Assembly: GCA_963777625.1 (NCBI GenBank)
Contig: CAVZRO010000021.1
Coordinates: 1-64,000 of the forward strand
From: DATDIC01 sp963777625
Lineage (GTDB): Bacteria; Pseudomonadota; Alphaproteobacteria; Acetobacterales; Acetobacteraceae
Direction of reading: 5' to 3'
DNA: 64,000 nucleotides
Shown piece after piece: positions 1 through 9,117 of this stretch. Positions within the stretch are counted from its first letter, which is position 1, and each line of letters opens with the position of its first letter. Both the position numbers and the translations under genes were made by a program. The notes under the pieces were generated by a model. That model ran no database searches and had not been told where the DNA came from. It saw only the letters and a program-made list of their open reading frames with translations.

Positions 1-1299
1 GACAAGCCCACGGCTGTCCGGCACGGAATTCGCTTGTACCAGCACACGACATTGATTCTACTCGCATCCGACGTTTGTCGACGTCACCGGACGCGAGGAG
101 GTCAACGCCGTGCCGCACCAGAATAGCGTTTTCCATGCGATGCTGAAGCTGCTTCCGTGGGGCGAGTTCGATCAGGCGGTCGAACGGCATGGCGCAACCA
201 CGGATGTGCGCGGCTTCAGCTTCAAGAGCCAACTCGCTGCCATGCTGTATGCCCAGCTCTCGGGCGCAGCCAGCCTGCGCGAGATCGAGACCGGGCTGCG
301 CAGCCATGCCGACCGGCTCTATCATCTGGGGGTCAGCCTGCCGCATCGCTCCACCCTGGCCGATGCCAACCGCCAGCGGCCGGTCGGCGTCTTCACGGCG
401 CTGCTCGGCGGCATGATCCAAAGCGTGCACCGGCGGCTGCGGCGCACCATGGATGGCGTCAGCTACCTGATCGACAGCACCGGCCTGGCGCTGAATGAGC
501 GCAGCGCCGACTGGGCGCGGTTCTCGGCCTCGGTGTGCGGCGCCAAGCTGCACATCATCTATGATCCGGACGCTGATTGCCCGATATATGCCAGCTTCAG
601 CGCGGCCAACGTCAACGACATCACCGCGGCCCAGGCGATGCCGATCGTGAAGGGCGCCACTTACGTCTTCGACCTCGGATACTATGACTACGCCTGGTGG
701 GCAAAGCTGCACGGCGCGGGATGCCGGATCGTGACGCGGCTCAAGCGCAACACCCCGCTCGCGGTGAGCGAATCGCGCGACGTGCGGCCGGGCGGCCCGA
801 TCCTGTCGGATCGCATCGGCAAGCTGCCGCAGCGGCAAGCGAACAACCGCCACAACCCGTTCTCCGACGCGGTGCGGGAGGTTCAGGTGCGCATCGATAC
901 CGGCAAGGTTCTGCGCATCGTCACCAACGATCTCAGCTCGCCGGCCGAGGTCATTGCGGAGCTTTACAAGCGCCGATGGGCCATCGAGCTGTTCTTCCGC
1001 TGGGTCAAACAGACCCTTCGCATCCGCAAGTTCATCGGTACCTCTGAAAATGCGGTTCGCATCCAGATCGCCATCGCCTTGATCGCCTTCCTGCTGCTTC
1101 GCCTGGCTCAGAAGGCGCAGCATGCCGTCCACAGCCCCCTGGCGTTCGCCCGGCTCGTCCAGGTGAACCTCATGCACCGACGCAGCCTCGCTCAGCTGCA
1201 TCGGCCCGCCGAACGGCCCCCGCCAATCGCTGGCCAAGGGCAGCTCATATGACACAAGCGACACAAGCAAGAACCCTGCCGGACAGTCGTGGGCTTGTC
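1..1299 (+). mobile_element. Complete IS4-family insertion sequence
   Basis: Terminal inverted repeats of 22 bp are visible at 1-22 and 1278-1299 and match at 21 of 22 positions; both begin GACAAGCCCACG read inward. They enclose one transposase gene. The left terminus is the first base of the window, so any target-site duplication on that side cannot be seen. A contig start exactly at an IS end would fit an assembly break at a multicopy element, which is inference. The right end abuts a 69-bp tandem repeat array. Confidence 0.9.
110..1252 (+). CDS. IS4-family transposase
   Basis: DDE transposase of 380 aa that would catalyse cut-and-paste movement of the surrounding element. It starts at GTG 110, preceded by a strong GAGGAGG ribosome-binding site. 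The N-terminal 60 residues resemble the small DUF4372-like domain of many IS4 transposases. Acidic residues sit in YLIDSTGL (about residue 120) and VFDLGYYDY (about 190). The family signature Y-(2)-R-(3)-E-(6)-K is present exactly, in the segment YKRRWAIELFFRWVK near residue 290. The gene fills almost the whole space between the two inverted repeats, so it looks intact and potentially active. Confidence 0.93.
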   Translation: MPHQNSVFHAMLKLLPWGEFDQAVERHGATTDVRGFSFKSQLAAMLYAQLSGAASLREIETGLRSHADRLYHLGVSLPHRSTLADANRQRPVGVFTALLGGMIQSVHRRLRRTMDGVSYLIDSTGLALNERSADWARFSASVCGAKLHIIYDPDADCPIYASFSAANVNDITAAQAMPIVKGATYVFDLGYYDYAWWAKLHGAGCRIVTRLKRNTPLAVSESRDVRPGGPILSDRIGKLPQRQANNRHNPFSDAVREVQVRIDTGKVLRIVTNDLSSPAEVIAELYKRRWAIELFFRWVKQTLRIRKFIGTSENAVRIQIAIALIAFLLLRLAQKAQHAVHSPLAFARLVQVNLMHRRSLAQLHRPAERPPPIAGQGQLI

Positions 1300-1300
1300 G

Positions 1301-1660
1301 CGGCCACCCACGTCTTCCCGTCCGCAACCCCCCGTCACGGCCGTCCCCTTCGTCATGGCCGGCGGAGGCCGGCCATCCACGTCTTCTCGTCCACAACCCC
1401 CCGTCACGGCCGTCCCCTTCGTCATGGCCGGCGGAGGCCGGCCATCCACGTCTTCTCGTCCGCAACCCCCCGTCACGGCCGTCCCCTTCGTCATGGCCGG
1501 CGGAGGCCGGCCATCCACGTCTTCTCGTCCACAACCCCCCGTCACGGCCGTCCCCTTCGTCATGGCCGGCGGAGGCCGGCCATCCACGTCTTCTCGTCCG
1601 CAACCCCCCGTCACGGCCGTCCCCTTCGTCATGGGCCGGCCATCCACGTCTTCTCGTCCG
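1301..1660. repeat. 69-bp tandem repeat array, about five copies plus a 60-bp copy
   Basis: The landmark CCATCCAC recurs at 1373, 1442, 1511, 1580 and 1640, giving periods of 69, 69, 69 and 60 bp. Each unit holds a 9-bp inverted repeat ATGGCCGGC/GCCGGCCAT around GGAG. A G/A variant (CCGCAACC or CCACAACC) alternates from unit to unit, so the real higher-order unit may be 138 bp. Because 69 is a multiple of three, both strands stay open, producing artefactual 23-residue repeat peptides. The last unit overlaps the 3' end of the glycosyltransferase frame on the minus strand. Confidence 0.9.
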
Positions 1661-3059
1661 CACCTTGAAGCCCACGAATCGCCCCACGCCGGCATACCGA
1701 ACCCGCACATCGCGCGCGCCGCGCCGACCTATCCGGCGATACGTTCCCGTAACCGAGGCGAAGAAGAAGCCGCCCCCCTCCCCTTCCGGTTTCCCACCCC
1801 CACCCCGACCAGCGCCGGAGAGCGCGATACTTCTCCGCCACCCGCCCCGTCAGCCGACCGATCAGCGCCTCGTACTGCGCCAGGTAATCGCCCATCGGCA
1901 AATGCCGCTCCGCATACGCCCGCGCCGATGCCCGCAAACGTTGCGCCAGCGGCCGATCCTCCAGCACCTCCAGCACCCGCTTCGCCACCCCCCGCGGATC
2001 GAAGAATGGCACCAACCGTCCGTTCTTCCCGTCTTCGACAAACTCGCGCACCGGCGCCGTATCGCTGCCGATCACCACGCATCCCGCCGCCAGCGCCTCG
2101 CGCAGCGACCAGGAGGCAACGAACGGATAGCTCAAATAAACATGAGCATCGCTCCGCTGCAGCAGCCGCAAATACACCGCATACGGAAGCCGCCCCGGAA
2201 ACACGACGCGGTCAGGGTCGATCGCCGCCCCCAGCTCGCGCAGCATCATCTCCCGCCAGGTTCCCGCCGGCGCCGGCGCGCCATAGCTCACCCCGTCTCC
2301 ACCAACCAGCACTACCCGCAAATCCTTGCGCGCACGCAACATGTGCGGAATGGCCCGCATCATGACGTGGAAACCGCGATACGGTTCCAGGTCGCGCGCC
2401 ACGAAGGTCACCAGCTTGTCCTTGGGGGCGATCCGCGCCTTCCCAATCGTCAGCACCTTGCGCCGCGCCGCCGGATCGGGCTTGCAGACATCCAGGTTCA
2501 CGCCTTCCGGCAATAGTGAGATCCGCTCCCGCGCCCAGGCCGGATAGGTGGACATCTGCCAGCGCGTCGGCGTCTGCCCGTGCCCGCCCGATTCCAGTGC
2601 CAGCAGGTTCACCGCGTTCTTGGCCCGGATGCGCGGATAATCCGCCCGGTCGGTCGGAAATTCCGGATCGAACCCGACATCGGATCCGTCGAGCCGGTAA
2701 AAGAATTCCATGTAGCCGAGCAGCGGTACGTCCGGCCACACATCGGGCAGGTTCAGCAACTCTCCCCAGCCGTGATGGCCGATGATGATGTCGGGGGTGA
2801 ACCCCAGCCGCTTCAGCCGAAGGCCGTTCTCCGCCACCGCCTGCGCGCGGCGTCCTGCCGCATCCAGGTCCCGGGCGATCGGATGCGTCTCCGCGTACGC
2901 CGGCCTCGGGCGCGCATACGGAACCTTCCGCACGCCGGGCAGCAGATTTGCATTCGGCTCGGTAATAAATACCACATCATTGTCCCGCGACGCGCCGAGC
3001 CGGTGAGCAATATGCAGAAACTGCCCCGGAAAGTTCTGATGCACGAACAGGTACTTCAC
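1629..3059 (-). CDS. GT4-type glycosyltransferase
   Basis: Predicted cytoplasmic glycosyltransferase with GT-B fold, adding sugars from a nucleotide donor to a surface glycan or protein. It starts with KYLFVHQNFPGQF, a typical N-terminal Rossmann strand. The donor-binding half includes VTFVARDLEPYRGFHVMMRAIP (split here as VTFVARDLEPYRG and FHVMMRAIP), VVLVGGDGVSYG and the end motif SLREALAAG...SDTAPVREFVEDGKNG, where E of REALAAG is the usual GT4 donor residue. The start is GTG 3059, overlapping the upstream stop by four bases (GTGA), so the two genes are probably translationally coupled. The last 25 or so residues run into the 69-bp repeat array, so the native C-terminus is doubtful. It is the last gene of the secretion/glycan operon. 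Confidence 0.8.
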   Translation of the reverse strand: MKYLFVHQNFPGQFLHIAHRLGASRDNDVVFITEPNANLLPGVRKVPYARPRPAYAETHPIARDLDAAGRRAQAVAENGLRLKRLGFTPDIIIGHHGWGELLNLPDVWPDVPLLGYMEFFYRLDGSDVGFDPEFPTDRADYPRIRAKNAVNLLALESGGHGQTPTRWQMSTYPAWARERISLLPEGVNLDVCKPDPAARRKVLTIGKARIAPKDKLVTFVARDLEPYRGFHVMMRAIPHMLRARKDLRVVLVGGDGVSYGAPAPAGTWREMMLRELGAAIDPDRVVFPGRLPYAVYLRLLQRSDAHVYLSYPFVASWSLREALAAGCVVIGSDTAPVREFVEDGKNGRLVPFFDPRGVAKRVLEVLEDRPLAQRLRASARAYAERHLPMGDYLAQYEALIGRLTGRVAEKYRALRRWSGWGWETGRGGGRLLLRLGYGNVSPDRSARRARCAGSVCRRGAIRGLQGADEKTWMAGP

Positions 3060-4105
3060 GGCACGCGGCGGACCCCGGGCGATACAAAGATCAGGCCGCG
3101 ATCGAACCGCGTCGGCATCAGCGGACCCGCCTCCGCGACGATCTTGCGCTGCGGCTCCGCCGGCTTGCTCGCAGCCGGACGGCGCCCCGCCGCGGCACCA
3201 TCGTGCCGGCGCAGTATCAATTGGAATGCCTCCAATCCCGCCAGGCTTTCCGCCTCGCACGGCTCCCCGGCGGAAACGGGGCCGGCACTCGACCCGTCAA
3301 CGAACGTCGCCGCATAGCTGCATTCATACGCCTCGGCCGCCGCCCCTTTCAGGCGCACCCGCAACCCCAGCAGCGGCAGCGCCATGCCACGGCTACCGCA
3401 GAAAGTGCCGCCTTCAACCCAGGGCGAAATCCAGCCGCGTCCCAGGACCGCCTGATACTCGATATCCTCGGGCGACAACTCGCCGCGTGGCGTTATCCCG
3501 AAGCCTTCGATCCATAGCTTCGATCCGCGCACGCCGATCCATTCACCGATCTGCCCGCTCACGTCACCGGTCCGCTGCACATGCGCCACGGCTTCCGCGT
3601 CGGCAGGAACCGCCGCCGGCCCGGCCGCCGCCGGCCCGGCCGCCGGAACGCGCGCCGGCTGGCGCGGCCCGGTTTCACCGTTCAGCTTGGTGACCTGCAG
3701 CCGGGGCGCCGCCTCGGCCGGAGCGCCCGGAGCCTGATAGATCGTCACCAGCACCTGCGCCGGCCCCTCCGCAACACGCACCAGAGCGGCGCCGTCGCCG
3801 CCATTCAGCCAGCCGTCTGGACGGAATGTGCTGATGCTGACCGCATCCGGGCGTCCCATCGCGCCCGGCGGCAAGGAAAGCCGGATTCCCGGCAATCCGT
3901 TCGGCCCCGCGGACGGCGATCCCTGCGGCTGAAACACGCAGAACAGACCGGGCTCCAGCGTCATCAGATGGCCGGAAACTTTAAGCTCCGTCATGCGATT
4001 GGCCGGCGGCTCGGGCGGCGTCGGCTTCGCTACGGAGCGGGGGGCAGCAGCTCGGGCGGGCTCAGGCATCAGGCTCTCACTCTCCGGGGCAAGGAATGGG
4101 CGCAC
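3056..4105 (-). CDS. Unknown protein with a ChW-like (hydrophobic W) motif
   Basis: Protein of 349 aa of unknown function. Residues 1-40 are Pro/Ala rich, a Pro/Ala linker lies near residue 150, and no clear signal peptide is seen. The segment near residues 225-260 reads GRGWISPWVEGGTFCGSRG followed by ALPLLGLRVRLKG. This follows the pattern G-W-x-x-W-V-x-x-G-x-x-x-G-[ST]-x-G...L-x-x-[IVL]-x-[IVL]-x-L of the clostridial hydrophobic-W repeat, known from secreted and cell-surface proteins. Only one such unit is obvious. It sits between two glycosyltransferases with a 3-bp gap upstream and a 4-bp overlap downstream. Start is GTG 4105; ATG 4069 is an alternative. A glycan-binding or glycan-transfer accessory role is inference. 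Confidence 0.6.
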   Translation of the reverse strand: MRPFLAPESESLMPEPARAAAPRSVAKPTPPEPPANRMTELKVSGHLMTLEPGLFCVFQPQGSPSAGPNGLPGIRLSLPPGAMGRPDAVSISTFRPDGWLNGGDGAALVRVAEGPAQVLVTIYQAPGAPAEAAPRLQVTKLNGETGPRQPARVPAAGPAAAGPAAVPADAEAVAHVQRTGDVSGQIGEWIGVRGSKLWIEGFGITPRGELSPEDIEYQAVLGRGWISPWVEGGTFCGSRGMALPLLGLRVRLKGAAAEAYECSYAATFVDGSSAGPVSAGEPCEAESLAGLEAFQLILRRHDGAAAGRRPAASKPAEPQRKIVAEAGPLMPTRFDRGLIFVSPGVRRVP

Positions 4106-4108
4106 ATC

Positions 4109-7100
4109 TCAAGATGCGCATACATGAACGGAGTACAAACAGCCTGCAAGCATCGCGTCGTTGATCCGCGAGGCGGACAATCCAAGCGGCATCAGGAAGC
4201 CACGCTCGGTGTGGCGTATCCGCTCGGCCGGCGCACCGATATCGAATGCCGCCACCCGCAGCCCCGCACGCCACGCATCGGTCAGCGCATAGCACCAGGT
4301 CTCCGGCCAGATAGACGGCAGCAGCGCCAGATCGGCATCCTGTGCCTGGATCAGTGTCACCGCCTCCCCGGCGCCGAATTCGCCGGTAACGAAGACGCGG
4401 CCGGTCTCGATCAGCCGATGATCATCGATGCTGTGCCCGACCACCACGAACTCCAGCGGCAGGTCGCGTCGCGCGGCATCGCGCGCGCAAGCCAACAGCA
4501 CGTCGTACCCCTTGGCCACACCGATCGCGCCGATCACACAGACCCGTGCGCGCCCGCCCGCACCGCGCGGCGCCCGCAACGGCGGCAACACCGAATCATC
4601 CTCGTGCGGCACCACCACCGGCGAAAGATCGGGGAAATGCCGTCGCAGCCGTAGAGCGGCATCCTGCGACGGCACCAGCACCCGCCGCGCTCCCGACAAC
4701 AGACGCGCGGACCGCTCGCGCAGCGCGGCGGTAGGAATCGCCTCGTCCAGCGCCCGCCCCGCATCGGCGACGCAGGCGTCGCACGTGGCCGTATCAGGTT
4801 CACCGCAATAACGCCGATCCGGCCCGAGCAGGATGATGCGCGGACAGATCCACACCCAGTCATGCACATGCACGTCGTACGGCAGCGCCATTGCGGCAAT
4901 CAACTCGTAAACGGCCGGCGAATGACCCAGCACATGGTGCAATTCGATCAGTTCCGGCGCTTCGCCACGCAGCAGCTGGACCAGTGCGGCCATCTCCTGC
5001 GGTAACCGGTACCGCAGATGCGGATAAGCCTCCGCCGACTCCTCTCCCACCACCACCCCAGCCCCGTCCGCGTCAGGCCGCAGAACAATCGCCCGGCGAC
5101 CGGCCGCCCGATGAGTGCCACAGGACTCCACCACCCGTCGCTCCACACCGCCGCCATCCGCATGCGTGATAAGAATCGCCCCCACGCTCCCGCGCGGCCG
5201 GGCCGCGCGCCAGCGAGCCAGATCGAAGCGCCGGAACGAGTCCGCCATGGGCTCGGCCGCGGCCCATTCAGCCACCAGCCGGTCATAACCCGGATGCAGC
5301 CGGTTCAGGATCGCCTGGTTGCGCGCCTGCAGCGCCGGCCCCGCCGCCCCGAACGATTGTCCCCCAGAATGACCCACAAAGACGCCCACGGCCGCCACGT
5401 GCCGCCACCCGAGATGCCGGGCGCGCAAACAGAAATCATTCTCTTCCCCGTACCCTTGCGCGAACAGATCAGCGCGAAACAACCCCACCGCATCCAGACA
5501 GTCACGGCGGACATACATGCAGAATCCGACCGCCACCGGAATCTCCACGATCCGCCCCGCATTCGCCCGATGCGCAAGGCGTGACATCGCGACGGTCCCG
5601 GGCGAGTCCCGGCGCTTCGTTCCGCCCCACCTGTCCGGGATAGCTCAGGATCGTCGCGCTGTTGGATAGCGGAGTCACCGTGCCGATATCCGCCGCCTGA
5701 TACGCGGCCTCCCGCAACCGTTCCAACCACCCCGGCGGCACTAGCGTATCGCTGTTCAGCAGCACGACATCCCGGTCGCCACAGGCGCGCATGCCTACAT
5801 TCGCGCTGCCGGGGAACCCAAGCTGCACGCCGTTGCGGATCAAACGTATTCGTTTCCGACGCGACAACCCGTCCAGCAACGCCGCCAGTTCGGGCTCCGT
5901 CGATGCGTCATCGACCACCACGATCCGCGTCGGCGCACGAACGCTGGCAAGGACACTGTCGAGACAGGCGCGCACCAGTCTCTGGCGCGCCATGCACCGG
6001 CACGACGACATCCACCGGTCGCCGGCGGCCAATCCGAGAATCCGGCGCGCGTCCCACTATATCCGCCTGGATCGCGACCGCACTCGGCCACCGGCGCGGC
6101 CGTCCTCTTGACCGCACCGGCGTGAACCACGCGGCTATCAGGCCGGCGGCCGCTTCCGCGGCTGACCTCTCCCACCCCGGATCGAGTGGACTGCCCAGCA
6201 GATCGCGTCCATCAGCGCCGCGCACACGCACGCCCGCACGCGGACCGTCGCCGCCGGCTGCTATCAATCCGGCCGCCGCCAACTGCTCCGATAACACATG
6301 AAACGATCTGGCACGCGTGAACCCGAACAGCGACGGCAGCGACGCCGGCTCCGTCGCCCGCACGCGAAGTTGCTGCCCGCCGTTCACCGCCTGGATGATC
6401 ACCACCGGATCGCGATCGGGATCGTGAGGATGCCACAGCCAGCCGGCCACGCCGCCGTCCCTCGCCTCCACGAACCCTTCGCTGCGCGTGATCGACGACA
6501 GCATAATCGGGCTGCCCAGCAGCGAACGCCCGCCACAGCGCACATGCAATTGGCCGCCAGCCCCACGCGGCAGCTTGTGCACGCCCGCCGGAAGTGCCGC
6601 GATCACCCTATCGCCCAGGCACAACTCGGCCACGCCGCCCGGATCACCCGGCGGATCGACCAGACGAACGACCGCGTTTCCGCCCGCCACACCGCACCAC
6701 CCCGGCGCGCCGCACTCGCGCGCGACCGCGTCGGCAAGCCGATCGAAGCCCGGCGCCACCGCGAAACAGGACAGCGCATGTGCGAGCGCCGCCGCGGCGC
6801 CCGAGCGGTCACCCAGGTTCCGGCTGGTTCCCGCCAGGCCGAGCCACGCCTCCCGCACCGGCCGGCGCTCGGCAACAGCCGCGAACAGATGTTTGGCGCG
6901 CGCCTCGTCCCACCCCACGCAGGCACCGGCAAGCGTCAGGGTCAGCACCGCATCCCCAGGTACCAGCCGGCAGGCACGGTCGAGCCAGCGCACAGCATCG
7001 CGACGATCACCGGCGACCAGGGCCGTCTGCCCGCGCGTCAGCGCGTCCTGGGCCAGGGCGCCTCGGTCGGGCGGTTCGGGTGGGTCAAACCCAAGCAGTT

Positions 7101-7191
7101 TCGGCAACAGGATCGGATGCTCGCCCAGAGCAGATCGCGCTTGGCTGGAATCACCCCGATTCGACGCGCGCGTGAATTTGCCGGTGGGCAA
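4109..7191 (-). CDS. Multidomain glycosyltransferase (GT2 plus GT4 halves), two frameshifts
   Basis: Reading across two single-base insertions gives one protein of about 1026 aa. Residues 1-130 are helical and TPR-like; 130-360 form an uncharacterised beta-rich region; then a GT2 domain with VDVVVPVHGA, IVVVDDAST and VVLLNSDTLVPPGW (DxD-like NSD) and a late GYGEENDFCLRARHLGW segment; then a GT4-like half with HADGGGVERRVVES, VCVIGAIGVAKGYDVL and LLPSIWPETWCYALTDAW. The shifts are an extra T at 5979 (repair gives HGAPELVRACLDS) and an extra G in 5600-5602 (repair gives PGLAGTVAMSRLAH). Both repairs restore family sequence, which favours sequencing error over decay. The start is uncertain: TTG 7191 is the first in-frame candidate after the stop at 7224. 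It probably builds a surface glycan or glycosylates a secreted protein. Confidence 0.75.
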
Positions 7192-7268
7192 GGACCTAGA
7201 GCAGACCGCGCTGGACTGGAATCACCCCGATTCCAGGAGCGCATGAATCTGCCCATGAACAAAGACCC
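7127..7268. repeat. Two 71-bp direct repeats carrying paired GANTC sites
   Basis: Copies at 7127-7197 and 7198-7268 share AGAGCAGAYCGCGCT and the core GGAATCACCCCGATTC. Each core has two GANTC sites (7148 and 7158; 7219 and 7229) exactly 10 bp apart, one helical turn. In the second copy the core is an 8-bp inverted repeat with a 5-nt loop. GANTC is the target of the CcrM methyltransferase in alphaproteobacteria. The repeats lie between the Sel1 gene stop (7282) and the glycosyltransferase, spanning its likely 5' leader. A regulatory role is inference. Confidence 0.7.
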
Positions 7269-7281
7269 ACAGCAGCTTCCG

Positions 7282-9093
7282 TCACGCTGAAGATGCTCTG
7301 GCGGCGTGCGCTTCAGCCTCGGCCATCGGGGCTGGCGCCCGCGGCAGCGCACCGAGGTCGCCACGTGCCTCCTCCAGCCCCTGCGCGATAGCCCGCTCCA
7401 GCCAGACCCGCGCGTCCGCCACGTTGTGCTCGCCGCCAAGGCCGCGCGCCAGGTAACGGCCGAGCATCATCTGCGCGTACGCGTGCCCACGTTCGGCGGC
7501 GCTGCGGAACCAGCGCTGGGCCGTGGGACGATCGGTGGGAACATCGTGCCCTCCGCCATGCATCGCGCCGACCGCGAACATCGCACCCACGTGCCCGCGT
7601 CCGGCCGCCCGCTCGAACAGGACCAGCGCGCCGGGATGGTCGCGCGGGCCGCCGCGGCCATTCAGCATCAACTCGCCCAACGCCACTTCCGCTTCCACCA
7701 TGCCGACATCGGCGGCGCGGCCCATCCACACCCGGCCTTCCTCGAGATTGGCGTCCACGCCACGCCCCTCGATCAGCATCCGGCCGTACCAATACTGGGC
7801 GTTCACCACCCCGTCGGCGGCCCGCCGCAGCCATTCGGCCGCCTTGCGCTCATCGCGTTCGACACCGATCCCCTCTGCCAGACACACCCCGAAATTGAAT
7901 GCCGCGACCATGTCGCCGGACGCGGCGGCCTGCTCGAACCAGGCGCGTGTGCGGATGGCGTCTTCCGCGTCTCCGCTGCCCCTCAGCAACAGATTGGCAA
8001 GATCGACCCGCGCCTTGCTGTCGCCCGCATCGGCGGAGATGCGCAGCCAGTGCGTCGCCTCCTGCGGGTCGCGCGGAACGCCGGCGCCGGTGAGATACAG
8101 CATCCCGAGGGCCCGCGCCGCGCTCTTGTGGCCGGCCTCGCTGGCGCGGCGGAACCACATCGCCGCCTCGGCATAGTTCGGCGGCAGCGTGCCGCCCTTG
8201 GCGTATAGATCGCCCACCAGCGCGGCCGCCTCCGGATCGCCGGCCAGTGCCGCCCGCCGCAGCCAGGATTCGCCTTCCACCGGATTGGCCGCCACGCCCC
8301 GCCCTTCCATCAGCGCGAGGCCCCAGCGCGCCTGGGCCGAGCGGTGCCCCTTCACGGCTCCCTGCCGATACAGCTCAGCGGCGGCTTTCTTGTCCACCGG
8401 ACTGCCGAGACCCTGCTCGGTCATCACCCCCAGAAGATAGAGCGCGGTGGGAAGACCGGCATCCGCGGCACGTTTGAGCCATTCAGAGACGTCCCGGTGA
8501 CCGGCCTCGTCCGTTGCCGCGCGCGACCGCGCCAGCGCGTAGCCCAGCGCGCCCTGCGGACACCCGGCCTCAGCCGAGCGGCGATACCAGCTCTCCGCCG
8601 CCTCCAGATCACGCATCGGCTCTGGTCCGGACGTCAGGATGTAGCCCAGCACCGCCTGGCCGTCGGCCGAGCCGCCTTCGGCTGCCAGCCGGGCCCATTT
8701 TACGGCCGCTTCAAAGTCCGGCTTGCCGTCGCTGTCGTTGCTGGAGAACAGCCGTGCGGCCGGTCGCGCGCCGCCCTCGATCGCCGGATCTGTCGCGCCG
8801 TGCCGCGAGACCGCCAGGCCCTGCAGCAAAAGTGTCGCCAGCAGCGACTGCGCCTCGACGTAACCGCGCGCGGCGGCACGTTCCAGCCAGCGCAGGCCGT
8901 CCGCCCGGCTGGGCGGAACTCCGGCACCTTCCAGGTAGCAGCGGCCGACGCGGTATTCGGCTTCGGCGATGCCGGCCCGGGCGGCGCGCGACAGCAAATG
9001 AAACGCCCGCGGCAACTTGCCCCGTTCGGTTGCGCGCAGTCCCCGGCGTAAAGCCGCACGCGAAGAAACCCGCCAGGTCAGCACGTCAAGCAC
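7282..9093 (-). CDS. Sel1-like repeat protein
   Basis: Protein of 603 aa made almost wholly of Sel1-like (SEL1/TPR-related) repeats of about 36 residues, with the recurring pattern A-x-x-x-L-G-x-x-Y-x-x-G-x-G-V-x-x-D...A-x-x-W-x-x-x-A-A. Clear examples are ARWGLALMEGRGVAANPVE, RALGMLYLTGAGVPRDPQE and FGVCLAEGIGVERDERKA. Sel1 repeats form alpha-solenoids that act as protein scaffolds or adaptors. No signal peptide or membrane segment is evident, so it is probably cytoplasmic. Start is GTG 9093, 24 bp after the repaired stop of the HlyD gene, so it is within the secretion operon. Its partner may be the exporter, the glycosyltransferases or the secreted substrate; this cannot be told from sequence. 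Confidence 0.85.
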   Translation of the reverse strand: MLDVLTWRVSSRAALRRGLRATERGKLPRAFHLLSRAARAGIAEAEYRVGRCYLEGAGVPPSRADGLRWLERAAARGYVEAQSLLATLLLQGLAVSRHGATDPAIEGGARPAARLFSSNDSDGKPDFEAAVKWARLAAEGGSADGQAVLGYILTSGPEPMRDLEAAESWYRRSAEAGCPQGALGYALARSRAATDEAGHRDVSEWLKRAADAGLPTALYLLGVMTEQGLGSPVDKKAAAELYRQGAVKGHRSAQARWGLALMEGRGVAANPVEGESWLRRAALAGDPEAAALVGDLYAKGGTLPPNYAEAAMWFRRASEAGHKSAARALGMLYLTGAGVPRDPQEATHWLRISADAGDSKARVDLANLLLRGSGDAEDAIRTRAWFEQAAASGDMVAAFNFGVCLAEGIGVERDERKAAEWLRRAADGVVNAQYWYGRMLIEGRGVDANLEEGRVWMGRAADVGMVEAEVALGELMLNGRGGPRDHPGALVLFERAAGRGHVGAMFAVGAMHGGGHDVPTDRPTAQRWFRSAAERGHAYAQMMLGRYLARGLGGEHNVADARVWLERAIAQGLEEARGDLGALPRAPAPMAEAEAHAARASSA

Positions 9094-9117
9094 GGCACTC
9101 GATTCCGATTCCGATGA

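Noticed and set aside
1289..2365. Long plus-strand frame across the tandem repeats and glycosyltransferase
   Set aside because: It is the reverse-strand shadow of a repeat whose unit is a multiple of three and of a real minus-strand gene.
4109..7191. Programmed ribosomal frameshifting to explain split genes
   Set aside because: No slippery heptamer with downstream structure was seen, and similar indels occur in many unrelated genes including leuD.
7192..7282. Coding use of the 71-bp repeats as a protein N-terminus
   Set aside because: An in-frame stop at 7224 and lack of conservation in the peptide favour a non-coding leader.
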